From NCBI GenBank assembly GCA_964360255.1, contig CAYHVK010000001.1, positions 217,004 through 281,003 of the forward strand: a stretch of 64,000 nt of DNA. The letters are read 5' to 3'. A model generated the notes under the pieces. The model worked only from the letters and a program-made list of their open reading frames with translations, was not told where the DNA came from and made no database searches. The DNA comes from CAYHVK01 sp964360255 (GTDB lineage: Bacteria > Bdellovibrionota > Bdellovibrionia > Bdellovibrionales > UBA1609). The position numbers were made by a program, and so were the translations under genes. Below are positions 8,759 through 17,192 of the stretch, one piece after another. Position 1 is the first letter of the stretch. Each line of letters opens with the position of its first letter.

Positions 8759-9640
8759 ATGCCTTGGGGACAACTAGAAAAAGACAATTGGTTCAAAGAG
8801 CAAACAATTAAACGCTCGTACCGAGATGAGGTTGTCAGCAAAATTCAAAGATTGAGTACAAACTTCGATATCCAGCAATACGGAGCTCTCTCTTTAAATC
8901 CGGCCGCCTACCCGCTTTATCTTTTGAAATCTAAAAAGTTCAGCAACACTAAGAAAACAATTCTGATCACTGGCGGAGTTCACGGCTATGAGACCAGCGG
9001 CGTTCACGGAGCTCTTAATTTTCTCGAAAAATCGGAGCCGGCTTATTTCGATAAATTTAATTTCGTATGCGTGCCTTGTATCAGCCCCTGGGCTTACGAA
9101 ACAATTAATCGTTGGAACGCGAAAGCCATCGATCCGAACCGCTCTTTTAAAAAAGACAGTCCAGCAGAAGAGTGCCAGTTATTTTTAAATGCAATTGTGT
9201 CTTTGAATATTCCTCTCTTCGCCCACTTTGATCTGCATGAAACAACTGATACCGACAACACTGTATTTCGGCCGGCACTAGAAGAGCGTGACAGCGTGAA
9301 ACAAGAGCTCTGGCCCATTCCCGATGGATTCTATCTCGTCGGAGACTCTGATAATCCAAAAGCTGAATTTCAAAAGGCCATTATTGATTCAGTGAGAAAA
9401 GTGACTCACATTGCCCCAGCCGATTCTGGCGGAAAGATTATCGGCGACCCCGCCCAGCAAGATGGCGTCATTAACTATGACGTTAAAAAGCTCTTTCTAT
9501 GCACGGGCTTTTCAGATGCCGAATATACAACGATCACAGAAGTTTATCCCGACAGCCCAAAAGTCACTGACGAGATTTGCATCAATGCCCAGATCGCAGC
9601 CGTGCAAGGTGGGTTGAATTATTTAATTTCACAGCTTTAG
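8759..9640 (+). CDS. M14-like zinc metallopeptidase / amidohydrolase
   Basis: 293-residue cytoplasmic protein with the hallmarks of the M14 carboxypeptidase / succinylglutamate desuccinylase fold: the zinc pair in GGVHGYE (H75, E78), the substrate-binding DPNRSF segment (125-130) and the third ligand in HFDLHETTD (H160). A C-terminal glutamate in ITEVYPDSP may be the catalytic base. No signal peptide. The start follows a strong AGGAGGT. Likely a peptidase or deacylase acting on a small amino-acid conjugate; the exact substrate is not predictable. It stands alone between two minus-strand units. Confidence 0.8.
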   Translation: MPWGQLEKDNWFKEQTIKRSYRDEVVSKIQRLSTNFDIQQYGALSLNPAAYPLYLLKSKKFSNTKKTILITGGVHGYETSGVHGALNFLEKSEPAYFDKFNFVCVPCISPWAYETINRWNAKAIDPNRSFKKDSPAEECQLFLNAIVSLNIPLFAHFDLHETTDTDNTVFRPALEERDSVKQELWPIPDGFYLVGDSDNPKAEFQKAIIDSVRKVTHIAPADSGGKIIGDPAQQDGVINYDVKKLFLCTGFSDAEYTTITEVYPDSPKVTDEICINAQIAAVQGGLNYLISQL

Positions 9641-9706
9641 TAAGCGTGAATATCTACTAGGGCTGCTGACCCTTGCCGCAGGCGGCACCAAAAAAAAATT
9701 GAGTTT

Positions 9707-10051
9707 TCACTCTTCAACAAAGGTCTTGAGGTTATTAAGAGCTTCATCCCATTGAGCGGCAATGACATCCAAGTACTCTTGCAACGATTCAAGAGGTTTA
9801 GGATCAAGCAAATACAATCTCTCTCGACCCTCTTTAATATTCGTCACAAGGCCTACGCCTTCAAGCACTGTGAGATGCTTAGTGATGGCTTGTCTTGTGA
9901 TTTTAGTACCAGCCGTAAGAGCTGAAATTGAATGAGGCTTACGATCAATTAATTTTGCGACCAACGACAATCGATTCGGATCACCGAGGGCCGCAAAAAT
10001 ATGCGCCTGTTCTTCATTTTTAAATACAGCTGAACTCTTATTTCTCGACAA
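9707..10051 (-). CDS. ArsR-family winged-helix regulator
   Basis: 114-residue winged-helix repressor (IFAALGDPNRLSLVAKLID, then ITRQAITKHLTVLEGVGLV recognition helix region, and a wing with REGRERLY). No metal-binding cysteines, so it belongs to the non-metal ArsR group usually coupled to AHSA1/SRPBCC genes. It is the second gene of the pair: its start overlaps the end of the AHSA1 gene by 14 bases. It probably controls its own operon. Confidence 0.9.
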   Translation of the reverse strand: MSRNKSSAVFKNEEQAHIFAALGDPNRLSLVAKLIDRKPHSISALTAGTKITRQAITKHLTVLEGVGLVTNIKEGRERLYLLDPKPLESLQEYLDVIAAQWDEALNNLKTFVEE

Positions 10052-10490
10052 GGAACTTCTCTATATTCTGAAGTTGCGCTTCCCATCCACCTGAGTGCAT
10101 TTTGAAAGCTTCGGCGCGGCGACTAGCCGTGATTTTATTAAATCCAGACTCTTTCACTTTAACGAGCGTACCTGCTCCAGACGGCTCAAGAAAAAACTCA
10201 ACCAGTGTGGGTTCTTCTTTGCTGTAATCAAAGGTTCTATCCATTGGGAATGGAGTCCATGCGTAAGAGAAGTACGTCTGAGGTTTAATTTCTTTAATGT
10301 GAAACTGCATATCCATCTCAAAGCCCTTAGATGTATTTTTAGCTTTGGTTGTTTTGCCAGCGACAAATTCTGATTCACATTTTGCTTTAAACCACTGACC
10401 GAATTGCTGAGAATCAGTGAGGGCTTTCCAAACCTTAGCAACCGGGGCCTTAATTTCTATCTGTCTTTCTATTGAGTTATCATTTGTCAT
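10038..10490 (-). CDS. AHSA1/SRPBCC-domain protein
   Basis: 150-residue START-like (SRPBCC) protein of the AHSA1 family; such proteins have a hydrophobic ligand pocket and are often encoded with ArsR regulators. Seen: IERQIEIKAPVAKVWKALTD at the N-terminus, FGQWF, and the C-terminal GGWEAQLQNIEKFL helix. I chose the ATG at 10490 because it follows GAGGAGGAT; an in-frame start 15 bases upstream lacks one. A good sigma-70 promoter precedes it. Ligand unknown. Confidence 0.88.
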   Translation of the reverse strand: MTNDNSIERQIEIKAPVAKVWKALTDSQQFGQWFKAKCESEFVAGKTTKAKNTSKGFEMDMQFHIKEIKPQTYFSYAWTPFPMDRTFDYSKEEPTLVEFFLEPSGAGTLVKVKESGFNKITASRRAEAFKMHSGGWEAQLQNIEKFLVEK

Positions 10491-10509
10491 ACGTATCCTC
10501 CTCAATTCT

Positions 10510-10537
10510 ATATTACATAGATATTTTTAATATGCAA
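10510..10537 (-). promoter_or_regulatory. Sigma-70 promoter of the AHSA1-ArsR pair
   Basis: TTGCAT, 16 bases, TAATAT on the minus strand, ending about 20 bases before the ATG at 10490. Confidence 0.6.
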
Positions 10538-10619
10538 CCATTTTATTGCGTATTGAGAAGGATACTTATGCTGAGGATTACCAAGCATCTGAACCAGATC
10601 CTTGGGCCAATTTTGATTC

Positions 10620-10745
10620 TTACCCGCGGAAAAAGAATAACCAAATAAGTAATACTAAACCTAGCGGCACACCGGCCATCCACATAATAGCGGGAACCGC
10701 AATTCCACCAGCTTCATTTTGAACGGGATTATTTAAGTCTTTCAT
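10620..10745 (-). CDS. 41-residue single-span membrane protein
   Basis: Starts at the ATG following CTAGAGGAGATGAA. Residues 1-14 are hydrophilic (MKDLNNPVQNEAGG) and about 18-39 form one hydrophobic helix ending FFFRG. No family recognised. The longer in-frame reading (66 residues) lacks a ribosome site and is not preferred. The gene is preceded by a sigma-54-like site and sits beside the CsbD/DUF3309 stress genes, so a role in envelope stress is a guess from context. Confidence 0.6.
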   Translation of the reverse strand: MKDLNNPVQNEAGGIAVPAIMWMAGVPLGLVLLIWLFFFRG

Positions 10746-10779
10746 TTCATCTCCTCTAGTTAATGTAACTAGTAGGTAT

Positions 10780-10796
10780 TGCAAAAGCGTGTCCAG
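10780..10796 (-). promoter_or_regulatory. Candidate sigma-54 promoter of the 41-residue membrane protein
   Basis: CTGGACACGCTTTTGCA, 10 of 14 consensus positions, GG-N10-GC exact, full TTGCA box; 35 bases before the ATG. Confidence 0.5.
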
Positions 10797-10962
10797 ACCA
10801 TAACGTTTCAATAGATTCATATACTGATTAATAGCTACTAATTACCCCATGCACCGGGGCAATCCACCCGACAGCCCCACTCACATCGCCGCAGCTGTAG
10901 GTAGATCACTCCCCCAATATTGCAACTACTCATTGTGGTACAAAAATACAAAAGGAGCTTCT

Positions 10963-11241
10963 ATGAACGAATCTACAGTTAAAGGTAAATGGAAAGAATT
11001 CAAAGGCGAAATACAATCTCAGTGGGGAAAGCTCACCGCCGATGATATCGAACAAACTAAAGGTAATGTTACATCTATTGTTGGTTTAATCGAACAAAAG
11101 TATGGCAAAGCTAAAGATGATGTCTCTGCTAAAATCAATGATTTAGCGACGCGTTTTGAGATGAACGTAGAAGAGAAAAAAGCTGATGCAGCTGCAGCAA
11201 CAGCTGAAGGCACAGAAAAGGCCAAAGACAAAATTCAGTAA
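10963..11241 (+). CDS. CsbD-family stress protein
   Basis: 92-residue hydrophilic protein of the CsbD family, which is induced by general stress in many bacteria; the molecular role is unknown. The family signature GKWKEFKGEIQSQWGKLTADD starts at residue 8 (quoted loosely), and an alanine/lysine-rich helical tail follows. The ATG at 10963 follows AAAGGAGC; the longer frame upstream has no ribosome site. It is followed after 28 bases by the DUF3309 gene, likely co-transcribed. Confidence 0.88.
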   Translation: MNESTVKGKWKEFKGEIQSQWGKLTADDIEQTKGNVTSIVGLIEQKYGKAKDDVSAKINDLATRFEMNVEEKKADAAAATAEGTEKAKDKIQ

Positions 11242-11269
11242 GACATCACCCCAACGAAAGGAATACACC

Positions 11270-11428
11270 GTGAGTTTAGGCACAATTGTAATATTAATCG
11301 CAATACTTATGCTTTTCGGTTCGTTTCCGACTTGGGGACATAGCAAAAACTGGGGCTATGGCCCCAGTGGTGGCTTAGGTTTAGTTGTTATTATTTTATT
11401 AGTCTTAGTACTAACTGGCCGACTTTAA
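11270..11428 (+). CDS. DUF3309-family small membrane protein
   Basis: 52-residue protein starting at GTG after GAAAGGAA. It has two hydrophobic helices (about 3-16 and 33-50) joined by a WGHSKNWGYGPSGG linker; this layout and the GYGPSGGLG motif are those of DUF3309 proteins, found with CsbD-type stress genes in many proteobacteria. Function unknown; inner membrane by prediction. The stop codon lies inside a hairpin. Confidence 0.85.
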   Translation: MSLGTIVILIAILMLFGSFPTWGHSKNWGYGPSGGLGLVVIILLVLVLTGRL

Positions 11429-11439
11429 AAAAGTCGGCC
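11417..11439. terminator. Hairpin at the end of the CsbD-DUF3309 unit
   Basis: Perfect ten-base stem GGCCGACTTT / AAAGTCGGCC with a three-base loop; it contains the DUF3309 stop codon. No clear T tract follows on either strand, so termination is plausible but not certain. Confidence 0.45.
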
Positions 11440-11520
11440 CTACCCTTGATAAGCTTGCTGAAGCTTTGCAATATCAAACTTTTTCATCGTAAACATCGCA
11501 TTCATCGCCCGGCTCACGCT
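11440..11520 (-). pseudogene. C-terminal remnant of a VOC/PhnB-like gene
   Basis: On the minus strand, just beyond and slightly overlapping the helicase stop, an open frame reads RAMNAMFTMKKFDIAKLQ then QAYQG and a TAG. This closely resembles the C-terminus of PhnB-type VOC (glyoxalase fold) proteins, which end in an AMLQMKKIDIAxLxxAY-like helix. Nothing N-terminal to it remains: the upstream bases are the helicase gene in another frame. It looks like a relic left by deletion or by insertion of the helicase end. Confidence 0.5.
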
Positions 11521-13286
11521 GAGCTGCGTGAGAGTTCTTCGGCAAATACTTTCTCAGTGATCTTCCAGTACTTGTCTTGTTTTCTCGCAATCACAAACGA
11601 CGGTAAGCGAAAGAGCTTTTGATATTTGATCACGTCATCGACAGATTGAATAGCCTCTGCCAGCTCGGGCTTTCTCAAATGTGATCTGAGAAAATTAATA
11701 TTAAATTTCTTAACGGAAGTTGGATTGCTAAAAAAGTGGGCCTCGCTGATGTATTGCCCATCATAGTCGTAGTATTTTACTTCGAGATAAGGGTTCCCAT
11801 TTTTATCCCTGCGCTCGTCAAACGTAATCCGATCAGGGGTGAGCACGTGAAAACCTTTTGAAAGTCGTGCCTGCTTAAGTTTTGTATCAGCATCGATGAG
11901 TACGGCCTCGCACTTCTCACACTCACGGGCGGTGATATCATTTTCGGCTCCGCAAGCATGGCAGAGCTTAAGTCTGAAGCGAAATCCACAAGGCGTAATC
12001 TCAAAAGTTTTCGGGTCTTGAATACCCCCGCGGCACTTGCGGCCAAAATGTTCGTAGACATTGCCCTCATCATCAACACGGCCCCAGAAATCATTTTCAA
12101 AATCACATTTCGGACATGGGATGCGAACTGGCACCGTATCTTTAGCCGGCTTCTTGTCACTGATTTCAGGAGTATAAAGATCATGCTTCATGCCGGTGTA
12201 ATCTAAAACGAAACAGTCTTTCTTATCCACAGAGAGACGTAGACCACGACCAATAATTTGCTGATAAAGGCTGTTCGACTCTGTCGGGCGCATAATCGCA
12301 ATGACATCGACGTGAGGAGCATCAAATCCCGTAGTTAAAACAGAAACATTCACCAGATATTTAAATTTCTTGGCCTTAAAATCATTTATGATTTTATCTC
12401 GGCTCGTCATATCGGTATCACCTAAAACAACTCGTGAATCGTCTGGCGGCAAATAAGACATAATCTCTTCGGCATGACGGACGGAGCTTGAGAAAATCAT
12501 GACTCCCTGACGATGAAATCTCTCAGTAATATCGATAATGTTTTTAATAATAAATGGTGTAAGACGCTTCTGGCTTTTTAATATCTCTTCAACTTCTTCG
12601 TTTGTAAAAGGTCGGTCACTATCTGTCAGCTCTGAAAAGTCATAAGACGTCACCGGAATATCAATCTTCACCGGATTGGTCAGATATTTGTGCTTAATCA
12701 TATAAGAGAGAGGTAAATCAAACACACACTGCTTAAAAAATCTCTTCTTATCCGTTTTGATTTCGCCGTTGGCGCCATACTCGTAAATCCAACCTAAGCC
12801 CAGGCGATAAGGTGTTGCCGTCAAACCTAGAATAGCCAGCTCAGGATTTCTTTCGCGAAGTTTGGCGATCACATCTTGGTACTGAGTAGAACCTTCTTCA
12901 GCCACGCGGTGACACTCATCGATCACAAGAAGGGAGAAATTATCGAAAAACTCGTCAGAGGCCCTGGCGACTGATTGTACGCTGCCGAAAATGGCTTTTT
13001 CATCACGATCTTTTTTACCGAGACTTGCCGAGAATATTCCGGCTGAGAGGCCATAACTTTTATATTTCTCGTAGTTTTGCTCAACTAGCTCTTTCACGTG
13101 AGCCAAAACTAAAACTCGTCCTTTAGCAATGCGAGCAAGTTCAGCGATCACAAGGCTTTTACCCGCACCGGTAGGCAGAACGATCACCGCAGGGTCACGT
13201 CGCACCCTAAAGTACCTCAGCGTGCTATCAACGGCCTGCTGTTGGTATTCACGAAGTTTGTACACCGTTAGGCCGTTACTTATCAT
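11514..13286 (-). CDS. Superfamily 2 DEAD/DEAH helicase with zinc-ribbon tail
   Basis: 590-residue ATP-dependent nucleic-acid helicase of the COG1061 (SSL2/type III restriction-like) group. Motif I PTGAGKS, motif II DECHR, motif III LTATPYR and motif VI QIIGRGLR are in order. Residues about 400-490 carry paired cysteines (CPKCDFEN, CRGG, CGFRFRLKLCHACG, CEKCE), probably two zinc ribbons. The start ATG overlaps the stop of the DUF188 gene upstream by four bases, so the two are co-translated. Likely DNA repair or nucleic-acid remodelling; no restriction partner is nearby. Confidence 0.9.
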   Translation of the reverse strand: MISNGLTVYKLREYQQQAVDSTLRYFRVRRDPAVIVLPTGAGKSLVIAELARIAKGRVLVLAHVKELVEQNYEKYKSYGLSAGIFSASLGKKDRDEKAIFGSVQSVARASDEFFDNFSLLVIDECHRVAEEGSTQYQDVIAKLRERNPELAILGLTATPYRLGLGWIYEYGANGEIKTDKKRFFKQCVFDLPLSYMIKHKYLTNPVKIDIPVTSYDFSELTDSDRPFTNEEVEEILKSQKRLTPFIIKNIIDITERFHRQGVMIFSSSVRHAEEIMSYLPPDDSRVVLGDTDMTSRDKIINDFKAKKFKYLVNVSVLTTGFDAPHVDVIAIMRPTESNSLYQQIIGRGLRLSVDKKDCFVLDYTGMKHDLYTPEISDKKPAKDTVPVRIPCPKCDFENDFWGRVDDEGNVYEHFGRKCRGGIQDPKTFEITPCGFRFRLKLCHACGAENDITARECEKCEAVLIDADTKLKQARLSKGFHVLTPDRITFDERRDKNGNPYLEVKYYDYDGQYISEAHFFSNPTSVKKFNINFLRSHLRKPELAEAIQSVDDVIKYQKLFRLPSFVIARKQDKYWKITEKVFAEELSRSSA

Positions 13287-13738
13287 TTACTACCGCGTTT
13301 TAAACTTTGAATAATTTGATCGAGCTTAGCTAAGTAATTTGAACGTGCTTTTTTATCCATCGGAGCCGGCCCTCCCCGCATCTCACCCATATGCCTGAGA
13401 TTCTGCATCAGCTCGCGATTCGCAACGGCCGAGCCCACATTGTCTTCAGTGAACTCGTTGCCTTTAGGTCCAAGTACTCGCACCGATTTTTTCACGCAGC
13501 GATCGGCCAGAAGAATATCGCTAGTGATAACGATGTCACGGGCTTGAGTATTTTCAACAATCCAATCGTCGGCAGCATCGAATCCGCCCTTCACCACTTG
13601 CATGGTGATCAGCGGGTCCATTGGAATGTTTATATAAGAATTAGCGACAACTATAACGGGAATTTTATAGCGAGCAGCGACCTTGTAGGTTTCTTCTTTA
13701 ACTGGGCACGCATCTGCATCGATATAAATTTTGATCAT
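13283..13738 (-). CDS. DUF188 / UPF0178 (YaiI/YqxD) protein
   Basis: 151-residue protein matching the YaiI/YqxD family from its first residues: IYIDADACPVKEE, VVANSY, VVKGGFDAADDWI and TSDILLADRC. The conserved aspartates resemble a PIN-like nuclease site, and the family is thought to be nuclease-related, though no activity is firmly assigned. It is the first gene of a pair with the helicase (ATGA overlap), which supports a nucleic-acid role. Confidence 0.93.
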   Translation of the reverse strand: MIKIYIDADACPVKEETYKVAARYKIPVIVVANSYINIPMDPLITMQVVKGGFDAADDWIVENTQARDIVITSDILLADRCVKKSVRVLGPKGNEFTEDNVGSAVANRELMQNLRHMGEMRGGPAPMDKKARSNYLAKLDQIIQSLKRGSK

Positions 13739-13771
13739 ATGCGGACGAAGACCTCGAGCTGTTATGAATGA

Positions 13772-14980
13772 CTATTGTTTACTTTTACTCTGGGCTTTCG
13801 CGAATGCAGCGGCGAACGCTCCTCCCAAAGATTGCTGGGATTGGTGTTCGCGCCAAGATTCATCATCGGCCTCAGTAGGTAAACCTAAAGAGATTTTTCT
13901 CTCTTCGTATTTAATCTCATCGATGCGAACTTTAATCACGTCGCCCTTTTTAGCTTGCTCGTATTTTTTAGCGTCATCGGCATCACGCCACTTTGACTTT
14001 GGCAGAAGACCGTTAATGCCTTGAGTGAGAACGACGAATAAACCAAAATCCGCTTTCTTATCAACAATACCATCAACGATAGACCCCACAGGATACTGCT
14101 GCGGAATTTGTGTCCACGGATCATTGGCTCCACCAGCGGCTTTAATTGAGAAACTGATTTTGAGACGTTTCTCTTCTTGTTCGATTTTTAAAATCTTAAC
14201 CTGAACTGGGTCACCCACACGAACGCCGTCAGCGGCATGCTTGAGTCTGATAAAACCGATTTCAGAAACGTGAACTAAACCCTCAACACCATCGGCAACA
14301 GATACGAAAGCTCCGAATTGCTCAGTGCGGGTCACGCGGCCTTCAACGATATCACCCACTTGGTGAGAGTCGGCCCATGCGGCTTCGTTCTCAACTTTTT
14401 TAAGATCTAAAAGTTTACGGCGCGAAACGACGATGTTTTTTTTGCGGGCATCAAATTGAGTAATAAGAAATTCAAGTTTTTTACCAATGAGCTCAGTGGC
14501 GTCGGCTCCAAAAGGTAACCCGAGTTGACTGATCGGACAAAATGCAGATTGACCTTGTATGATCACACGGTAACCGCCATTGATCACTTCAGAGACTTTT
14601 CCTTCGACCGGAAGCTCCATATCATAAGCATCTTCGATATCGTCAAAATCGGCAGGTGCCGATTTTGAACCTTTACGAGTGACGCGAATCTCATCGCCAG
14701 CCGTGCGAAGAACAATCACATCGATGATATCGCCCACTTTATATTTTAGAGCGCCCTCTTCGTCGGTCAGATCAGTGTTTAAAAGAACAGCGTCACGTGG
14801 AGTGCCCGTGGAAACAAAAGCTTCAGTGCGCCCGATGCTTAGGATTTCACCTTTAAATTGATCACCCACTTTAAGTGTTCTACCCGTGCCGCCCGAGGCG
14901 CCTTCAAATAGAGCCGCGAAATCTTCAGATTTATTTTCAACAGGGTCATTGAATAGATCGATATTTTTCTTTTTAGCCAT
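13772..14980 (-). CDS. S1 RNA-binding protein with four S1 domains
   Basis: 402 residues with four S1/OB repeats at about 40-108, 125-195, 208-280 and 298-368; the third and fourth show the clearest forms (GRVTRTEQFGAFVSVADGVEG, and GIVDKKADFGLFVVLTQGINGLLP, abbreviated). It is shorter than ribosomal protein S1 (six domains), so it is more likely an S1-like RNA-binding or translation-modulating protein than the ribosomal subunit. The C-terminus is Q/A/K rich. Monocistronic. Confidence 0.85.
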   Translation of the reverse strand: MAKKKNIDLFNDPVENKSEDFAALFEGASGGTGRTLKVGDQFKGEILSIGRTEAFVSTGTPRDAVLLNTDLTDEEGALKYKVGDIIDVIVLRTAGDEIRVTRKGSKSAPADFDDIEDAYDMELPVEGKVSEVINGGYRVIIQGQSAFCPISQLGLPFGADATELIGKKLEFLITQFDARKKNIVVSRRKLLDLKKVENEAAWADSHQVGDIVEGRVTRTEQFGAFVSVADGVEGLVHVSEIGFIRLKHAADGVRVGDPVQVKILKIEQEEKRLKISFSIKAAGGANDPWTQIPQQYPVGSIVDGIVDKKADFGLFVVLTQGINGLLPKSKWRDADDAKKYEQAKKGDVIKVRIDEIKYEERKISLGLPTEADDESWREHQSQQSLGGAFAAAFAKAQSKSKQ

Positions 14981-15063
14981 AGGGTTTTTTATAGCTCGAA
15001 GGGTGAATTTGGGTCAAAGAAGTCTGCTTAATAACGCAAAGAACCTAGAAGCTCATCTGTAGT

Positions 15064-16263
15064 TTAAAACGTCGTTGAGAGCTGGATATTTCCGCCTTCC
15101 CAGCGGTCGGATTCTAGTAAGCGGTCCATATCAAAAGTGAAAAGGGCTTTAAAAATTAGATTCTCACGAAAGTGAGAATTCCAGGCTAAATTGAGACGCG
15201 AATCCATTCCATCAGAGGGAGATTTAACGCCCGTAATTTCATCACGGCGGTCTGCTGAAACTAAACTAGCTCCGACATCCCAGCTGTAGAGATCGCGGGT
15301 AAAAAACTGGTACCAGAAGTAAGGCTGGGCATAAGTCATTTTGAGGGAGTCTGCATTTTTCGTCCAACCCCCTGACGATAACCAAAGACCATAGCGCCAA
15401 AGCTCTAAACTCTGCTCAAGTTGAAAACGGAAACGCTCAGTCTTCCATGACTCAGTGATTAGGGTTGAAGACACTGAGTCTGGCTTTTGTTTCTCGGCCT
15501 TTGAGTCATATTCGAATCTCCAATTAAAAAATCCACGGGAGTTCTTTTTCCGCTCCGCTAAGTAACCGTAATATCGAGAGTATGTATAAACTCGTCCATC
15601 CGCTGGGAAAACCCATTTCACTTCAGGCTCAACTCGAATGGCATATTCGTAATAGGTCTGGTCAGAAGAAACTTCTGTGATCGTAAAACCCGCCACGAGA
15701 GGTTTGACTTTAAATCTATCGTCCAGCGTGTTGCGCTGATTGCGCGAAAAATCAGAAGCTGAAACATAAACCCGTAGGGATTTAAATCCATCACTTTTGG
15801 TTTTGCGCCAAATATAAGCGAGACCTATATCATCTTCTTTTTTATCGAACGAAGCCGAACCATAAAGAGCCATCGCATGTGGCCCATCACCCAATGAATG
15901 TTCGATTTCAAAAATCGTATCAGCCGCCTCCAATTCAAAATCTCGTTCACGAAAACTTATGACACGAAAGCGTGTATTGGGCGCTAGAGTGAAATCAAAT
16001 TTTAAAGATTGGCGAGCGAAAAAATGTTCGCTATCAAGACTGCCGAAGGTTCCAGTAAAAGCTCGCTCTGAAGAGAGATACAGCCAGCGATCTTGAAAAC
16101 CCTGTGTATAAGTCAAAACATCGGACTCATACTCTCCGTCTATCTCGTGCGGAGTATCAAATGCCGAAGCCTCTCGCTCAGAGAGCGAGTGATATTCAAA
16201 ACTATCCGAGAAGCCGTAAGCCAATGGCGATGCAAAATAGAAAATAAATATGAGCCATTTCAT
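15064..16263 (-). CDS. Secreted protein, probable outer-membrane beta-barrel
   Basis: About 400 residues from the chosen ATG, which begins a signal peptide (MKWLIFIFYFASPLAYG) after AAGGATG; the longer frame gives an implausible cytoplasmic N-terminus. The rest is rich in alternating aromatic/polar strands (YYEYAIRVEP, YTYSRYYGYL, FRFQLEQSLELWRYG) and ends in a phenylalanine, typical of barrels inserted by the BAM complex. No family recognised. Divergent from the PAS-domain gene. Confidence 0.65.
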   Translation of the reverse strand: MKWLIFIFYFASPLAYGFSDSFEYHSLSEREASAFDTPHEIDGEYESDVLTYTQGFQDRWLYLSSERAFTGTFGSLDSEHFFARQSLKFDFTLAPNTRFRVISFRERDFELEAADTIFEIEHSLGDGPHAMALYGSASFDKKEDDIGLAYIWRKTKSDGFKSLRVYVSASDFSRNQRNTLDDRFKVKPLVAGFTITEVSSDQTYYEYAIRVEPEVKWVFPADGRVYTYSRYYGYLAERKKNSRGFFNWRFEYDSKAEKQKPDSVSSTLITESWKTERFRFQLEQSLELWRYGLWLSSGGWTKNADSLKMTYAQPYFWYQFFTRDLYSWDVGASLVSADRRDEITGVKSPSDGMDSRLNLAWNSHFRENLIFKALFTFDMDRLLESDRWEGGNIQLSTTF

Positions 16264-16415
16264 GTTCTGTTCGCATCCTTGCTCGGGGTTTAATGGTACT
16301 ATACATGCGTCAAAAAATCGTAGAAGCCAAGCCCCAAGATCACTTCGAGAAAAAGCAAGTTTTGTGCCGCTTTTTCGTACTTGCTGCGGCAGATATTTTT
16401 CGATCAAATATAAGT

Positions 16416-16757
16416 ATGTCTGAAATCAACCGCTCAACCGTCGCACATTGGCAACTCGATTTAGCATCACGCACTATCACTCGTAGTGCAAACCATGATT
16501 CGTACTTTGGATATCCACAAAATTTACCGGTGTGGAATATAGAAATGTTCATTATTCATTTGTTGCCCGAAGATAACGAAACCTTTATCAGTCGAATGCG
16601 TGATATTATTACGGCTGGCAAAGATTTTGAGTATCTTTATCGAGTGGTTTGGCGAGATGGCAGTATACATAATTTAAGATCTTGGGGCCGCTTTCAAAAC
16701 CACCCCGAAACGAATCAGCCCTATCGCATAATTGGCATGACCGACTTCGTAGAATAA
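16416..16757 (+). CDS. Single-domain PAS protein
   Basis: 113 residues forming little more than one PAS_3-type domain (HWQLDLASRTITRSANHD, FIIHLLPEDNETF, EYLYRVVWRDGSIHNLRSWG in pieces, then IIGMTDFVE). There is no kinase, cyclase or DNA-binding part, so it would sense a ligand or partner and act by protein contact. The start is uncertain: neither this ATG nor the in-frame one at 16293 has a good ribosome site; I prefer this one because it begins just before the domain. Confidence 0.6.
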   Translation: MSEINRSTVAHWQLDLASRTITRSANHDSYFGYPQNLPVWNIEMFIIHLLPEDNETFISRMRDIITAGKDFEYLYRVVWRDGSIHNLRSWGRFQNHPETNQPYRIIGMTDFVE

Positions 16758-16810
16758 TCTCAGTGAAGTCATTGCAACTGGGCCCTTTTCACTGTTAAAA
16801 CTCAAAGCCT

Positions 16811-17182
16811 ATGTCGACCGCTAATTTTTGGGATCATCACGGAGTATTTTTTCTTATTTTCATCACGCTGTTCCCGCGCCTGACTTTGTTTTTCTCAAGC
16901 GTGGCCTTTGGTGGTGTCTTTTGGTGGATCGGCTTTATTTTTGCTCCACGATTCCTAGTTGCCATCTTAGCCACTATTAATTACATGCAATCCAACCCCA
17001 TTCTCGTCGCCATCAGCTGGATCGTCGCGATCTCTGGTGAGTCGAGCGAGAAGTATGCACTTCACCGCAATATAAAAATCGTACGCTTTGGTGGCTTTAA
17101 TCACCGACCGCCGCCCATGAGAGACGTGTCAGCTATTCCCGATGATAAAGTCGTTGATGCAGATTACAAACGCTTAGACTAA
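16811..17182 (+). CDS. Predicted inner-membrane protein, unknown family
   Basis: 123 residues with two or three hydrophobic helices in the first 78 residues (FLIFITLFPRLTLFFSSVAFG, FWWIGFIFAPRFLVAILATI, ILVAISWIVAIS in part), then a hydrophilic cytoplasmic tail (FNHRPPPMRDVSAIPDD). The two N-terminal spans around a proline/arginine-rich motif are tidy, and the frame is clean between genes. Function unknown. Confidence 0.65.
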   Translation: MSTANFWDHHGVFFLIFITLFPRLTLFFSSVAFGGVFWWIGFIFAPRFLVAILATINYMQSNPILVAISWIVAISGESSEKYALHRNIKIVRFGGFNHRPPPMRDVSAIPDDKVVDADYKRLD

Positions 17183-17192
17183 ACGACTTCTA

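Noticed and set aside
9675..9705. Hairpin GCCGC/GCGGC with an adjacent A9 run as a terminator
   Set aside because: The A/T run is on the wrong side of the stem for either strand and the loop is two bases.
10560..10640. Short plus-strand frame after GAGAAGGAT (26 codons)
   Set aside because: Overlaps the end of the better-supported 41-residue minus-strand gene and has no recognisable composition.
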